From positions 2,046,001 through 2,110,000 of the forward strand of contig JAUCFP010000006.1 of NCBI GenBank assembly GCA_030348385.1: a stretch of 64,000 nt of DNA, given 5' to 3'. Source of the stretch: Cytobacillus sp. NJ13 (lineage in GTDB: Bacteria; Bacillota; Bacilli; Bacillales; Cytobacillaceae). Below are positions 8,017 through 16,551 of this stretch, in pieces; the stretch's first letter is position 1, and each line of letters opens with the position of its first letter. The notes beneath the pieces were generated by a model that did no database searches, was not told the DNA's origin, and saw nothing but the letters and a program-made list of their open reading frames with translations. The translations under genes and the position numbers were made by a program.

Positions 8017-8631
8017 ATGATTAAACACACAACATTCATTCAAATAATTGCAGGTTATTTAATTCTCACTCTCGGTGTCTCATTAATTATCTTATCCAAT
8101 CTTGGTGCAGGTGCCTGGGACACTGTATATGTTGGCCTTTTTAATAAGTTCGGTCTTACAATCGGAACCTGGTCATTTCTGGTTACGTCATCCCTTATAT
8201 TTTTCAATGCTCTGCTGACCTGGGAAAAACCCCAGTTTAAATCATTTATTGGAACCATTTTAGCAAGTGTGGGGATCGATTTTTGGATGGAGCTTGTTTT
8301 CAGCGGCATCACAATTACAAACCTTTCCCTTCAGATCCTTGCCTTCATTACAGGTATCTCATTACTGGGCTTCGGGGTATCTATATATATCCGTCCTCAA
8401 CTATTCAGCGGCCCAATTGATGGTTTAATGATCGCAACTGCCAAAAGGCTCAATATCAGCATTAAGACTGCACGTATCATTAATGAATTTTTAGCATTGG
8501 CCATTGGCCTTATCTTAGGCGGTCCAGTTGGATTAGGCACATTGTTCGTAGCCGTCTTTTTAGGCTATGCCATACAATACGGCACTGTTTTGCTTAATAT
8601 CTTGAAAAATAAAGGTTTAAAAATTATTTAA
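8017..8631 (+). CDS. YczE/YyaS-type integral membrane protein
   Basis: A 204-residue protein with five or six hydrophobic segments and the family-like first helix and loop LSNLGAGAWDTVYVGL, then YIRPQLFSGPIDGLMIA and ALAIGLILGGPVGLGTLF. These match the YitT/YczE group of bacterial membrane proteins of unknown transport role. ATG 8017 is used, not the in-frame ATG 7996, because GGGGAGGA lies between them at the right distance. A possible promoter TTGAGA-N16-TAATAT ends near 7996. Confidence 0.78.
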   Translation: MIKHTTFIQIIAGYLILTLGVSLIILSNLGAGAWDTVYVGLFNKFGLTIGTWSFLVTSSLIFFNALLTWEKPQFKSFIGTILASVGIDFWMELVFSGITITNLSLQILAFITGISLLGFGVSIYIRPQLFSGPIDGLMIATAKRLNISIKTARIINEFLALAIGLILGGPVGLGTLFVAVFLGYAIQYGTVLLNILKNKGLKII

Positions 8632-8659
8632 AAGACTTCATTTGTGAAGTCTTTTTTTA
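8631..8659 (+). terminator. Terminator after YczE-like gene
   Basis: Perfect 10-bp stem AAAGACTTCA / TGAAGTCTTT with loop TTTG and a T tail, beginning at the stop codon. Confidence 0.85.
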
Positions 8660-8661
8660 TG

Positions 8662-8675
8662 CGAACAAATTTTCG
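8662..8675. promoter_or_regulatory. Upstream LexA-like box
   Basis: CGAACAAATTTTCG matches the Gram-positive LexA/DinR consensus CGAACRNRYGTTCG except one base (TTTCG for GTTCG). It lies 15 bases upstream of a second, better box. Confidence 0.5.
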
Positions 8676-8683
8676 CATTTCAC

Positions 8684-8712
8684 TTGATCAAGAACAAGCG
8701 TTCGTGTATAAT
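8684..8712 (+). promoter_or_regulatory. Sigma-A promoter of the WYL-like gene
   Basis: TTGATC (8684-8689), a 17-base spacer and TATAAT (8707-8712). This is a near-consensus vegetative promoter 29 bases before the start codon of the 72-residue gene. Confidence 0.75.
8691..8704. promoter_or_regulatory. LexA (SOS) box inside the promoter spacer
   Basis: AGAACAAGCGTTCG keeps the GAAC-N4-GTTC core and every other defined position of the LexA consensus except the first base. It occupies the -35/-10 spacer, where LexA binding would block RNA polymerase. Confidence 0.65.
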
Positions 8713-8740
8713 GTAAATAAAAGTAAGGAGGGATTTCTAA

Positions 8741-8959
8741 ATGAAAGGAATTCTTTATCGAGCTATGGAAGAGAGAAAGACTGTGGAAATCATTTATCTC
8801 TCCAAACGAAATTCATTTACACAAAGAAAAATATTAATCAAAGAGCTTCGAGGCAGCACGATTTTAGCCTATTGTTTATATAGAAAACAAATGCGCATCT
8901 TCAACTTGAACCATATCATGTCCATTTTGCCCGAAAAGAAAGCTCGCCAGATCAGCTAA
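8741..8959 (+). CDS. Small WYL-like protein, probably SOS-regulated
   Basis: A 72-residue protein that reads like a bare WYL-type ligand-binding fold without a helix-turn-helix: VEIIYLSKRNSFTQRKI, then GSTILAYCLYRKQMRIFNLN and HIMSIL, the strand pattern around the WYL core and its Arg-Phe motif. ATG 8741 has the strong site AAGGAGG upstream. The promoter carries one good and one weaker LexA box, so DNA-damage induction is predicted. Function is unknown; WYL domains elsewhere bind ssDNA or nucleotides. A stem-loop overlapping the stop codon may terminate transcription. Confidence 0.75.
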   Translation: MKGILYRAMEERKTVEIIYLSKRNSFTQRKILIKELRGSTILAYCLYRKQMRIFNLNHIMSILPEKKARQIS

Positions 8960-8970
8960 AAGGAGCTTTC
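8938..8970 (+). terminator. Possible terminator after WYL-like gene
   Basis: GAAAGCTC / GAGCTTTC stem with a 17-base loop, then TTTC. Large loop and a short T run make it weak. Confidence 0.4.
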
Positions 8971-9131
8971 TTTCAAAATATTTCATTCATCAAAGCCTGT
9001 ATTTCACTTGGGAAGTACGGCTTTTTATTATGTCTCCTTACTTCTCTGATTATCTGGTCCTCATTCGGGTATATACTCTCTAACCGGAATATTGCCCTTT
9101 AAATACAACAAGGTAAGAAAGGAAGGATTTT

Positions 9132-9719
9132 ATGAAAAGCAACTCAATGATTGCTGTTTTTTTTGCAGCAATCCTTGTACTGGCAGGCTGTAATCAGAAT
9201 GAAGAGCAAATTGTAGAGGATGAAGATAAAAATAATCCTTCTACGGAAGAACAGCGGGCGGAAACAGAGGAAGCGCCGGAAGAAAACAAAAAGATCACTG
9301 AAGAAGTTGGTTTGGGAGACACCCGTGAAGAATTTGCTGATAAATATGGCCAAAATAAGAATAACGAAGAAATTGCCCGTTTCAATGGTGACACCATGCT
9401 GGTGGAATTTAATAACCATAGAGCTGTTAACATTGAACTTCAGTTTGAAGGCATGGACAAAGAAATGAGCAACGATGAAATTCTTTCCTATATTGAAAAA
9501 CGCATTCCGAATGATGCTGAAGAAGTTGAAAGATATACAGATAACCAAAATAAACAGAGTGAGATTATTGAGTATAATAGCGAACTACTAAAAGAAGTTA
9601 TAAGTGATGAAATGTATGAAGGCGATCAGCCAGGTACTTTTAGTGTTGTTTTGAATAGCAGCAGTGAAGGATATATTAGTGCAAGCCTATCAATTGGTCA
9701 TGGTGACAGGGAGTCTTGA
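9132..9719 (+). CDS. Acidic lipoprotein of unknown function
   Basis: A 195-residue protein with signal peptide and lipobox LAGC (Cys20), then a very acidic linker rich in Glu (about 24-60). A globular part of about 70-195 includes VGLGDTREEFADKYG, a pattern of repeat-containing lipoproteins in which a short helix precedes beta strands (MLVEFNNHRAVNIELQFE). I do not recognise a named family. ATG follows AAGGAAGGATTTT. It faces the TRAP operon convergently across a shared stem-loop. Confidence 0.75.
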   Translation: MKSNSMIAVFFAAILVLAGCNQNEEQIVEDEDKNNPSTEEQRAETEEAPEENKKITEEVGLGDTREEFADKYGQNKNNEEIARFNGDTMLVEFNNHRAVNIELQFEGMDKEMSNDEILSYIEKRIPNDAEEVERYTDNQNKQSEIIEYNSELLKEVISDEMYEGDQPGTFSVVLNSSSEGYISASLSIGHGDRES

Positions 9720-9734
9720 GTGAATAAATATGGG

Positions 9735-9775
9735 ATAAAAAAGGAAGGATTACCTGCAAGAGGTATCCTTCCTTT
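9735..9775 (-). terminator. Terminator of the TRAP operon
   Basis: GGAAGGAT-ACCT / AGGT-ATCCTTCC with a one-base bulge. The U run is clear on the minus strand; the plus side has only a mixed pyrimidine tail, so it may act weakly both ways. Confidence 0.7.
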
Positions 9776-9779
9776 CCCT

Positions 9780-11738
9780 TTAGGCTGTTAATCGCTTTGG
9801 TTTGTCATCTTTTTTCAAGACAACTTGCCAAATAATCATGAAAACAAAAATTATTAGCCCAATAATATCGGACACGCTTTCAGGATAGATGAGCATTAAT
9901 CCTGCTGCAACACCCAGCAAACGTTCAAAAATATTTAGTGTACGGTACCAATAGCCAATAACCCCTGCACCGATAGCCATCATTCCTGCTAATGCAGTAA
10001 AGATAACCCAAATTAAGCTATACCATGTGGTGTCTATCATTAATAGCTCTGGCGATAGAACAAACATATATGGAATGATGAATGCTCCAATTGCAAGCTT
10101 GGAGGCTGTTACTCCAGTTTTAATAGGTTCTCCTCCTGATACAGCAGCTGCTGCAAATGCCGCAAGAGCTACTGGAGGAGTGATATCTGCTATAATACCA
10201 AAGTAGAACACAAATAAATGAGCAGATAGATCAGGAACTCCCAGCAAGATGATGGCAGGAGCAGCAATTGTGGACGTGATTACATAGTTTGCAGTCGTCG
10301 GTGAACCCATTCCAAGAATCAGCGCTGCAACCATAGTAAGCATTAAGGTTGGGATAAGCATACCCCCTGAAAGATCAAGCAGGCCATTAGCCATTTTTAA
10401 TCCCAGCCCAGTTTTTACAACAACTCCTACGATGATTCCAGCTGCAGCCGTTGCAGCAGCTACTCCCAATGCCGTTCTTGCACCTTCAACCAATGCGTCA
10501 ATAATATCCCGGAAGCTCATTCTTGTTTCTTTGCTTATGGCACTTACTCCGACTGTGATTACAATTGACCACAGCGCACCTCTAATAACACTCATTCCTG
10601 TCATTAACAAAATAATGACTGCAAGAATCGGCAATAACAGATAAATCTTCCTTAACACTTCTTTCCGATCTGGCATCTCTTCGTCTTTCAAACCTCTTAG
10701 ACCAAGGCGCTTGGCTTCAAAGTGAGTCATTATCCATACACCTGTAAAATAAAGCAATGCAGGGATGGCTGCTGCCTTGGCAATATCCCAGTAAGTGATG
10801 CCTCCGCCAATGAATTCAACCATCAAAAAGGCAGCTGCTCCCATAATGGGCGGCATTATTTGCCCTCCAGTCGAGGCTGTTGCTTCAACAGCACCTGCAA
10901 ATTCCTTCTTATAGCCAAGTTTTTTCATCATTGGAATTGTAAAGGCACCCGAAGTTACAACATTCGCAACTGAGCTCCCGCTGATTGTTCCTTGCAAAGC
11001 ACTCGAGAAAATTGCAACCTTTGCAGGTCCTCCAACTCTTTTTCCTGCAATCGAAACTGCCAGATCATTAAAATATTGGCCTACCCCTGTTTTCACAAGG
11101 AATGAACCAAACAGTAAAAATAAGAAAATAAAGGTTGCTGAAACTCCTAAAGGTGTACCTAGTATCCCTTCAGTTGTGAAAAACATTGTTTGAATCAGTC
11201 TCTCCAAGTCCAGGCCTCGATGTGCCAGAAAGCCCGGCATATAAGGTCCATAAAGCGCATATAGCATAAATAAAATAGCTAATACTGTAATGGGTATCCC
11301 CACTGCACGCCTTGTTGCTTCAAGAACCAACAGGATTGCCAAAAGACCAATATAAAAATCTACTTCTGTAAGGCGTCCTGCCCTCATAACGATTTCATCA
11401 ATAAATAATGGCCAATAAGCTCCTACTGCAACACTTAATATAGCTAAAACGATATCATACCATGCTACCTTATGATTCCTTCCTTTATCCTTTTTCCTTG
11501 CCGGGAATAATAAAAATGTTAGAGCCAAAGCAAACCCTAAATGGATTGAACGCTGCAGCTGCGCAGTCAGCATTCCAAAAATCCCGGTATAAAGGTGGAA
11601 TAGAGAAAAAGATAAAAGTCCAATAAAGGCAATCCAGCCCAAGATGCCTCCGAGTTTCCTCGTCCCTGCCTCAGGATCATATTTCTCCAGCAGCCTCTGC
11701 TGCTCCTCAAGAGATAATGTTTCTACTTTTTCATTCAA
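9780..11738 (-). CDS. TAXI-type TRAP transporter, fused membrane subunit
   Basis: A 652-residue fused small and large TRAP permease (the 4TM/12TM type found with TAXI binding proteins), about 17-18 hydrophobic segments. Large-subunit motifs include SGSSVANVVTSGAFTIPMM, EATASTGGQIMPPIMGAAAF and GMGSPTTANYVITSTIAAPA. It imports an organic acid or similar solute driven by an ion gradient together with the binding protein. The start is TTG 11738, eight bases into the end of the DUF1850 gene, with AAAGGAGTG upstream; the overlap implies translational coupling. Confidence 0.93.
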   Translation of the reverse strand: MNEKVETLSLEEQQRLLEKYDPEAGTRKLGGILGWIAFIGLLSFSLFHLYTGIFGMLTAQLQRSIHLGFALALTFLLFPARKKDKGRNHKVAWYDIVLAILSVAVGAYWPLFIDEIVMRAGRLTEVDFYIGLLAILLVLEATRRAVGIPITVLAILFMLYALYGPYMPGFLAHRGLDLERLIQTMFFTTEGILGTPLGVSATFIFLFLLFGSFLVKTGVGQYFNDLAVSIAGKRVGGPAKVAIFSSALQGTISGSSVANVVTSGAFTIPMMKKLGYKKEFAGAVEATASTGGQIMPPIMGAAAFLMVEFIGGGITYWDIAKAAAIPALLYFTGVWIMTHFEAKRLGLRGLKDEEMPDRKEVLRKIYLLLPILAVIILLMTGMSVIRGALWSIVITVGVSAISKETRMSFRDIIDALVEGARTALGVAAATAAAGIIVGVVVKTGLGLKMANGLLDLSGGMLIPTLMLTMVAALILGMGSPTTANYVITSTIAAPAIILLGVPDLSAHLFVFYFGIIADITPPVALAAFAAAAVSGGEPIKTGVTASKLAIGAFIIPYMFVLSPELLMIDTTWYSLIWVIFTALAGMMAIGAGVIGYWYRTLNIFERLLGVAAGLMLIYPESVSDIIGLIIFVFMIIWQVVLKKDDKPKRLTA

Positions 11739-12267
11739 GGACGTTCACTCCTTTCAATTGCTGAAATAGATTCATTTTTTTTGTTTTTATTCTTGTCCAT
11801 GTTCCAGGTTCAATGAATTGCGCAAGAGGATAGTCTTTCTCTTTAAAAACAACTGTATGATTTGCCCTAACTTTGCCCACCCGAAGGTCGAACATGGGAA
11901 AAATACGGTTCATATTTTTTATGTAATACTTACCTTCCTTTTGTTCAAATATTTCTCCTTCTGATGCATTTTCGGGCATGCCAATAGCAAAATCCTCATA
12001 CATCAGTTCATAAAGCTTCATTTTCCCATCCTCAGTTATCTTGTAGCTTTCCACAACATCTGAGAGATGAATGGAATGGGTATAACTAATTTTAAAAGCT
12101 TTTTCCTCATTAAATGGAATATACGCCAGAATTTTTCCAGTGTTTTCATATTCAAAAACAAGTGCTTGTTTATAAGGAATAAAAATAATGCATGAGATGG
12201 CTGCTATGATGAGGAATGCCAGCAAAAAAAGCGGCAGTTTTATATTGGCTGGCTTAATTTCTGTCAT
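11731..12267 (-). CDS. DUF1850 protein associated with TRAP transporter
   Basis: A 178-residue protein with one N-terminal membrane segment (about residues 12-32) and an extracytoplasmic domain with FKISYTHSIHLSDVVESYKI, the DUF1850 signature. ATG 12267 follows GGTGGAGATAGG; a longer reading to 12378 lacks such a site. DUF1850 proteins occur almost only beside TAXI-type TRAP permeases, as here, and presumably assist solute delivery; the mechanism is unknown. It overlaps the permease start by eight bases. Confidence 0.85.
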   Translation of the reverse strand: MTEIKPANIKLPLFLLAFLIIAAISCIIFIPYKQALVFEYENTGKILAYIPFNEEKAFKISYTHSIHLSDVVESYKITEDGKMKLYELMYEDFAIGMPENASEGEIFEQKEGKYYIKNMNRIFPMFDLRVGKVRANHTVVFKEKDYPLAQFIEPGTWTRIKTKKMNLFQQLKGVNVLE

Positions 12268-12387
12268 ACCTATCTCCACCTGAATGTATAATTGTTCAAT
12301 CCTTAAAAGATAATTTGACCGGTGCAAAAACCTAAAAGGTTTCACAGCCGGCCAAAGATCGGTAAACGCATGTTTCATTTAGAATTA

Positions 12388-13380
12388 CTATTCTGCTTTG
12401 AAACCTTTTTCATCAAAGTACTTTTTAGCACCTGGATGCAATTCAATACCTGTACCTTTTACAGCATTTTCAGCTTTAATCACTTTCCCTTTAGCATGTG
12501 TTACTTTATCCAGATTCTCAAAAAGCGCTTTAGTCACATCGTAAACTACATCTTCTGAAAGATCATTTGAAACGACAAGCATTGCCTGTACAGCCACTGT
12601 AGGCACTGCTTCTGCGAGCTTATATGTTCCAGATGGCACTTCATCCTGTACATAGTATGGATATTTCTCAATCAATGCATCGATTTTATCCTGCTCAATC
12701 GGAACAATCACAACATCTTCAGTTGCAGAAAGACCTTCTACAGCACCTGTAGGAGTTCCTGCTGTAACGAATGCTGCATCAATATTGCCATCCTGGATTC
12801 CGGCAGTTGACTCATCAAATGAAAGATCCTGCTTTTGAATGTCTTCTAATGTAATTCCGTGCACCTCCAGGATCTGTTCTGCATTTGCAGCAGTTCCTGA
12901 ACCAGGAGCTCCGATTGATACTTTTTTGCCTTTTAAGTCTTCTACAGATTTAATACCTGATTTTGCAGTAGTTACAATTTGGATAGTTTCCGGATAAAGC
13001 GTGCCGATCGCACTTACATTATCAACTGCTGCTCCTTCAAACATCAATTTTCCTTCTTGTGCATATGAAGCAATATCAGTTTGTGAGAAGGCAATCTCTG
13101 CATTGCCGTCTTTCAGTGTGTTCATGTTTTCTGCAGATGCACCTGATACTTCAGCATTTGTATCAATGCCTGTTGCATCAGAAATAATCTCAGCGAATGA
13201 TCCGCCCAGCGGATAGTATGTACCGCCTGTTCCACCAGTTACGATGCTCATAAATTTAGGCTTTTCAGCGCCACCGCCTTCACCGCCGCCTTTGCCTTCA
13301 TCAGTTCCTCCCCCACAAGCAGCAAGTACCATTGAAAGCACCAATACTGCAGCAGCAAGAAGATAATTTTTCTTTTTCAA
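12388..13380 (-). CDS. TAXI-family TRAP solute-binding lipoprotein
   Basis: A 330-residue binding protein. Lipobox LAAC lies near residue 22, followed by a Gly-rich linker and the TAXI domain: FMSIVTGGTGGTYYPLGG, EVSGASAENM and VSIGAPGSGTAANAEQIL, with AAFVTAGTPTGAV later. The start is taken as TTG 13380, because GGGGGAAGAGAGA precedes it and the signal peptide then begins MKKKNYLLAAAVL; a second TTG at 13401 is upstream. It is the first gene of the TRAP operon. TAXI proteins bind glutamate or other organic acids in studied cases; the ligand here is unknown. Confidence 0.92.
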   Translation of the reverse strand: MKKKNYLLAAAVLVLSMVLAACGGGTDEGKGGGEGGGAEKPKFMSIVTGGTGGTYYPLGGSFAEIISDATGIDTNAEVSGASAENMNTLKDGNAEIAFSQTDIASYAQEGKLMFEGAAVDNVSAIGTLYPETIQIVTTAKSGIKSVEDLKGKKVSIGAPGSGTAANAEQILEVHGITLEDIQKQDLSFDESTAGIQDGNIDAAFVTAGTPTGAVEGLSATEDVVIVPIEQDKIDALIEKYPYYVQDEVPSGTYKLAEAVPTVAVQAMLVVSNDLSEDVVYDVTKALFENLDKVTHAKGKVIKAENAVKGTGIELHPGAKKYFDEKGFKAE

Positions 13381-13682
13381 TCTCTCTTCCCCCTTTATCA
13401 AATTACAGGTTATCCATTTTATACTAACATAAAATCTATAAAAAATGTTAAATGATTCCCACTTTATAAAAATTTGATTATATTCTAATAATTTTATATT
13501 TGACTTTAAATTTTAAACTTTATTTTAGCTTTTGAATATGAATGCATTAAGTGAAAATTTTTTATCCAGATTATTACAATATGTTAAACGCATGATAATG
13601 CATGTAAAAAGCAATTCCTATATATATATGATAAAATCTCTATGTAAACTCTTACATAACAGAACTAAACGGAGGAACAAAA
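13381..13682. other. Divergent intergenic region, TRAP operon and yjcH
   Basis: About 300 bases of very AT-rich sequence holding the two divergent promoters. Apart from a run of alternating TA near 13620 I see no defined operator or RNA element. Confidence 0.4.
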
Positions 13683-14408
13683 ATGATGGATTACCCTAGA
13701 GGATCAATACAAGATATTGTAATCGAAAGCAAGGAACTTGGCGAAGAGGTTGAGCTGCTCATTTATTTGCCCGCTTCCTTTTCACCTTTATATAAATACA
13801 CTGTTGTTATAGCCCAGGATGGCAAAGATTACTTCCAGCTGGGAAGAGTCGGGCGCATCGCAGATGAATTATTAAACGAAAAAGAAATCGAAAATATCAT
13901 TATTGTTGGTGTCCCATATAAAAACGTCAAAGACAGATGGAATAAATATCATCCGGACGGTGAACAGCATAATGCTTATATACGTTTTCTTGCACACGAG
14001 CTGGTTCCATATCTTGACCGTGAATTCCCTACTTATCAAATGGGAATGGGACGTGCCCTTATGGGAGACTCACTTGCGGCAACTGTTTCATTAATGGCGG
14101 CCCTGCAATACCCTAATACTTTTGGGAGGTTAATTCTTCAATCACCTTTTGTTGACACCTCCGTGACAGAGGCAGTGCAGGAATTTACGCAGGCCCACCT
14201 TCTTAATATTTATCACGTTATCGGGAAAGGCGAGACATCTGTAAAAACCACAGGGGGTGAAGAAAAAGATTTTCTTACTCCAAATCGGGATCTTTCCAGT
14301 TTGTTTAAGCAGAAACAATTCCCTTACTTCTATGATGAATTCGATGGAGATCATACATGGACATACTGGCAGCCTGATTTAAAAAGGGCGTTAAAGTCTA
14401 TGTTTTAA
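13683..14408 (+). CDS. yjcH: Esterase-like alpha/beta hydrolase YjcH
   Basis: A 241-residue alpha/beta hydrolase of the esterase D family. It shows VVIAQDGKDYFQLGR, IIVGVPYKNVKDRWNKYHP, the nucleophile elbow MGDSLAA (G-D-S in place of the usual G-x-S-x-G), and a late GDHTW with the catalytic His. ATG 13683 follows GGAGGAAC. Position beside yjcG and yjcF supports the name. Substrate unknown; siderophore-type esterases are relatives. Confidence 0.82.
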   Translation: MMDYPRGSIQDIVIESKELGEEVELLIYLPASFSPLYKYTVVIAQDGKDYFQLGRVGRIADELLNEKEIENIIIVGVPYKNVKDRWNKYHPDGEQHNAYIRFLAHELVPYLDREFPTYQMGMGRALMGDSLAATVSLMAALQYPNTFGRLILQSPFVDTSVTEAVQEFTQAHLLNIYHVIGKGETSVKTTGGEEKDFLTPNRDLSSLFKQKQFPYFYDEFDGDHTWTYWQPDLKRALKSMF

Positions 14409-14598
14409 CTTCGAAATTGTGTAAAAAGACCTATTCATTCGCTATAAAAAGATAATCTTGATACTGTTTTTTATTATGAAAAAAGGTATAATTATATAAT
14501 GAATTTAGAAAATTTGCTATAATAGACCAACCAAGTGTTTTTCATTTCATTTTAGCCTGCCAGTTATAAAAAATATTAATGAACATGGAGGTTGTTAT

Positions 14599-15117
14599 AT
14601 GAACACTAATTACGGCATAGTTATTTTCCCGTCAAAAAAATTGCAGGATTTGGCCAATTCTTATAGAAAGCGGTATGATCCGCATTATGCTTTAATTCCT
14701 CCGCATGTAACATTAAGATCGCTCTTTGAAGCATCTGAAGAAGAAATAAAACAGCTGACGGAAACACTTCATGGAATAGCTGAGAAACACGAGCCATTTC
14801 AAATAAATGCTACAAAAATCAGCTCTTTTCAGCCTGTCAACAATGTCATTTATTTTAAAATTGAGCCTTCAGCCCAGCTCGAAGAGTTACATATTGAATT
14901 GAATGATCATATTAGCGGCGATACACCTGAATATAATTTTGTCCCCCATATTACGATCGGACAAAAACTCTCCAATGATGAACATTCCGATGTATATGGG
15001 AGCTTAAGAATGCAGCCTGTAAATCACGAAGAGGTTGTTGATCGTTTTCATCTTCTATATCAGCTCGAAAACGGCTCATGGACCGTTTATGAAACATTCA
15101 GGCTAGGAAAGGAATAG
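14599..15117 (+). CDS. yjcG: 2H-phosphoesterase family protein YjcG
   Basis: A 172-residue protein of the 2'-5' RNA ligase/2H phosphoesterase fold with both signature motifs, PPHVTLRS at about residue 35 and VPHITIGQ at about 117; the two histidines form the active site. ATG 14599 follows GGAGGTTG. yjcF starts six bases after its stop. The natural substrate, a cyclic phosphate or RNA end, is not known. Confidence 0.88.
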   Translation: MNTNYGIVIFPSKKLQDLANSYRKRYDPHYALIPPHVTLRSLFEASEEEIKQLTETLHGIAEKHEPFQINATKISSFQPVNNVIYFKIEPSAQLEELHIELNDHISGDTPEYNFVPHITIGQKLSNDEHSDVYGSLRMQPVNHEEVVDRFHLLYQLENGSWTVYETFRLGKE

Positions 15118-15123
15118 TGAAAA

Positions 15124-15546
15124 GTGGAAGTAAGAAAAGTCTCATCTGAACAAGAATTGCACGATGCCTTCTCCGTACGCAAACAAGTTTTTATCAACGA
15201 GCAAAATGTTCCTGAAGAAGAGGAAATCGATCAGTTCGAAGACGAAGCAGTCCATTTTGTACTATATAATAATGGCATGCCAGCAGGTGCAGGAAGATTT
15301 CGCACAGTTGACGGCAATGGCAAAGTGGAAAGAATATGTGTTCTGAAGGAGAACCGCCAGAGCGGATCAGGTAAAGCAATAATGGATAAAATTGAAGAGC
15401 ATGCTAAGAAACAGGGATTACCTGCCTTAAAATTAAATGCCCAGACGCAGGCTATCCCTTTTTATGAAAAGTTGGGCTATCAGGTAATTTCGGAAGAATT
15501 CATGGATGCCGGAATTCCCCACCGTACAATGAAAAAAACGATATAG
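15124..15546 (+). CDS. yjcF: GNAT acetyltransferase YjcF
   Basis: A 140-residue ElaA-like GNAT protein: VRKQVFINEQNVPEEEEID near the N-terminus, RICVLKENRQSGSGKAIM as the acetyl-CoA loop (RQSGSG), and FYEKLGYQVISEEF at the C-terminal strand. It begins with GTG 15124, with AGGA slightly far upstream, so coupling to yjcG is likely. The acceptor substrate is unknown. Confidence 0.87.
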   Translation: MEVRKVSSEQELHDAFSVRKQVFINEQNVPEEEEIDQFEDEAVHFVLYNNGMPAGAGRFRTVDGNGKVERICVLKENRQSGSGKAIMDKIEEHAKKQGLPALKLNAQTQAIPFYEKLGYQVISEEFMDAGIPHRTMKKTI

Positions 15547-15551
15547 CTGAC

Positions 15552-15583
15552 AAGCTTCTGCCAGGATGGCAGGAGCTTTTTTG
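15552..15583 (+). terminator. Terminator after yjcF
   Basis: AGCTTCTGCCA / TGGCAGGAGCT stem with loop GGA and a run of T residues. Confidence 0.8.
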
Positions 15584-15649
15584 TATGCAATAATTTTGGG
15601 GCCTTCTGTAAACACTATTCCAGATACAGCAATTTAAGGAGTGGTTTGA

Positions 15650-16324
15650 ATGGAATATTTACATATCATAAGTGTACTTGTGATAGGATATATTTTCTTA
15701 TTTATTATGGCAAAACTCCTGGGCAAAACACAGATCACACAGATTACTCCTTTTGATTTTATCTCTGCCATCGTGTTAGGCGAGCTGGTGGGAAATGCCC
15801 TATACGATCAGGAGACTGGAATCCCAGAAATATTCTTTGCTGTTGCAGTATGGGGAATACTCATCTACGCAACTGAAATCCTTACCCAGAAATTTAAAAG
15901 GGCACGCAAACTCCTTGAAGGTGAGCCCTCTATTGTTATAAAAAAAGGAAAAATCGTCTATGAAGAACTGAAGAAAAATCATCTCGACATTAATCAGCTC
16001 CAGCACCTCCTCCGTTCAAAGGACGTTTTTTCAATCAGGGAATGCGAATATGCCATTCTTGAAACAGATGGAACGGTCAGTGCATTTAAAAAACCGCTTT
16101 ACTCGACACCAACTATACAGGATTTACATCTCCCTATAAATATGATCGAGCTGCCTGTAACTTTAATTTTAGACGGAGAAGTGATTTGGGATAATCTCAA
16201 AAGCATCAATTGGGACGAAACAAAGCTTATTAATGAAATTAATAACAACGGCGCAAATAATGTCAAAGATGTCTTATACGCAGAGTGGAAAAAAGGAGAG
16301 GCTTTGCACGTGCAAACGTACTGA
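15650..16324 (+). CDS. DUF421 membrane protein (YetF/YrbG/YdfS family)
   Basis: A 224-residue protein with three N-terminal membrane helices (about 5-85), including AKLLGKTQITQITPFDFISA and LGELVGNAL. A cytoplasmic DUF421 domain follows with EGEPSIVIKKGKIVYEEL and LRSKDVFSIRECEYAILETDG. ATG 15650 follows AAGGAGTGG. Members of this family accompany the mobile spoVA2 operon linked to spore heat resistance, and a spoVA-type cluster lies 4 kb away, but members also occur alone. Confidence 0.87.
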   Translation: MEYLHIISVLVIGYIFLFIMAKLLGKTQITQITPFDFISAIVLGELVGNALYDQETGIPEIFFAVAVWGILIYATEILTQKFKRARKLLEGEPSIVIKKGKIVYEELKKNHLDINQLQHLLRSKDVFSIRECEYAILETDGTVSAFKKPLYSTPTIQDLHLPINMIELPVTLILDGEVIWDNLKSINWDETKLINEINNNGANNVKDVLYAEWKKGEALHVQTY

Positions 16325-16340
16325 GCCTCTCCTTTTTTTT
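16292..16340 (+). terminator. Terminator after DUF421 gene
   Basis: AAAGGAGAGGCT / AGCCTCTCCTTT stem starting within the last codons, with an internal TTGCACGTGCAA palindrome in the loop and eight T residues. Confidence 0.8.
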
Positions 16341-16363
16341 ATGGGTTTAGATACTTAAGAAAA

Positions 16364-16551
16364 CTGTCTAGCTCCACAAGGAACGCTTCGGCAGCTTAAT
16401 TAATCATCGCACGACTAAAAGCGGCAGCTTTTAGGAGGAGCGCCTGCCCCCTCGAGGTGGCGGGAGTGATGAGCACCAAGGAAAAGCTTCCTTGGATGCG
16501 CTTCGCAGGAACAAGCGCTTTTTGCTTGTTCCGAAGGCGCTTCGGCTTTTC
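16364..16551 (+). repeat. GC-rich intergenic repeat, copy A
   Basis: About 190 bases, GC-rich against the AT-rich background, ending in GGCGCTTCGGCTTTTCT right at the stop codon of the next minus-strand gene. It shares CATCGCACGAC, AAAGCGG, GCTTTT-GGA and CCCCCTCGAGGTG with copy D, and the GCGCTT ends with copies B and C. It contains internal hairpins such as GGAACAAGCGC / GCTTGTTCC. It is noncoding and lies between convergent genes. Confidence 0.8.

Noticed and set aside
9144..9548. 134-residue minus-strand frame rich in Phe
   Set aside because: Antisense shadow of the Glu-rich lipoprotein; poly-Glu codons read as poly-Phe/Leu.
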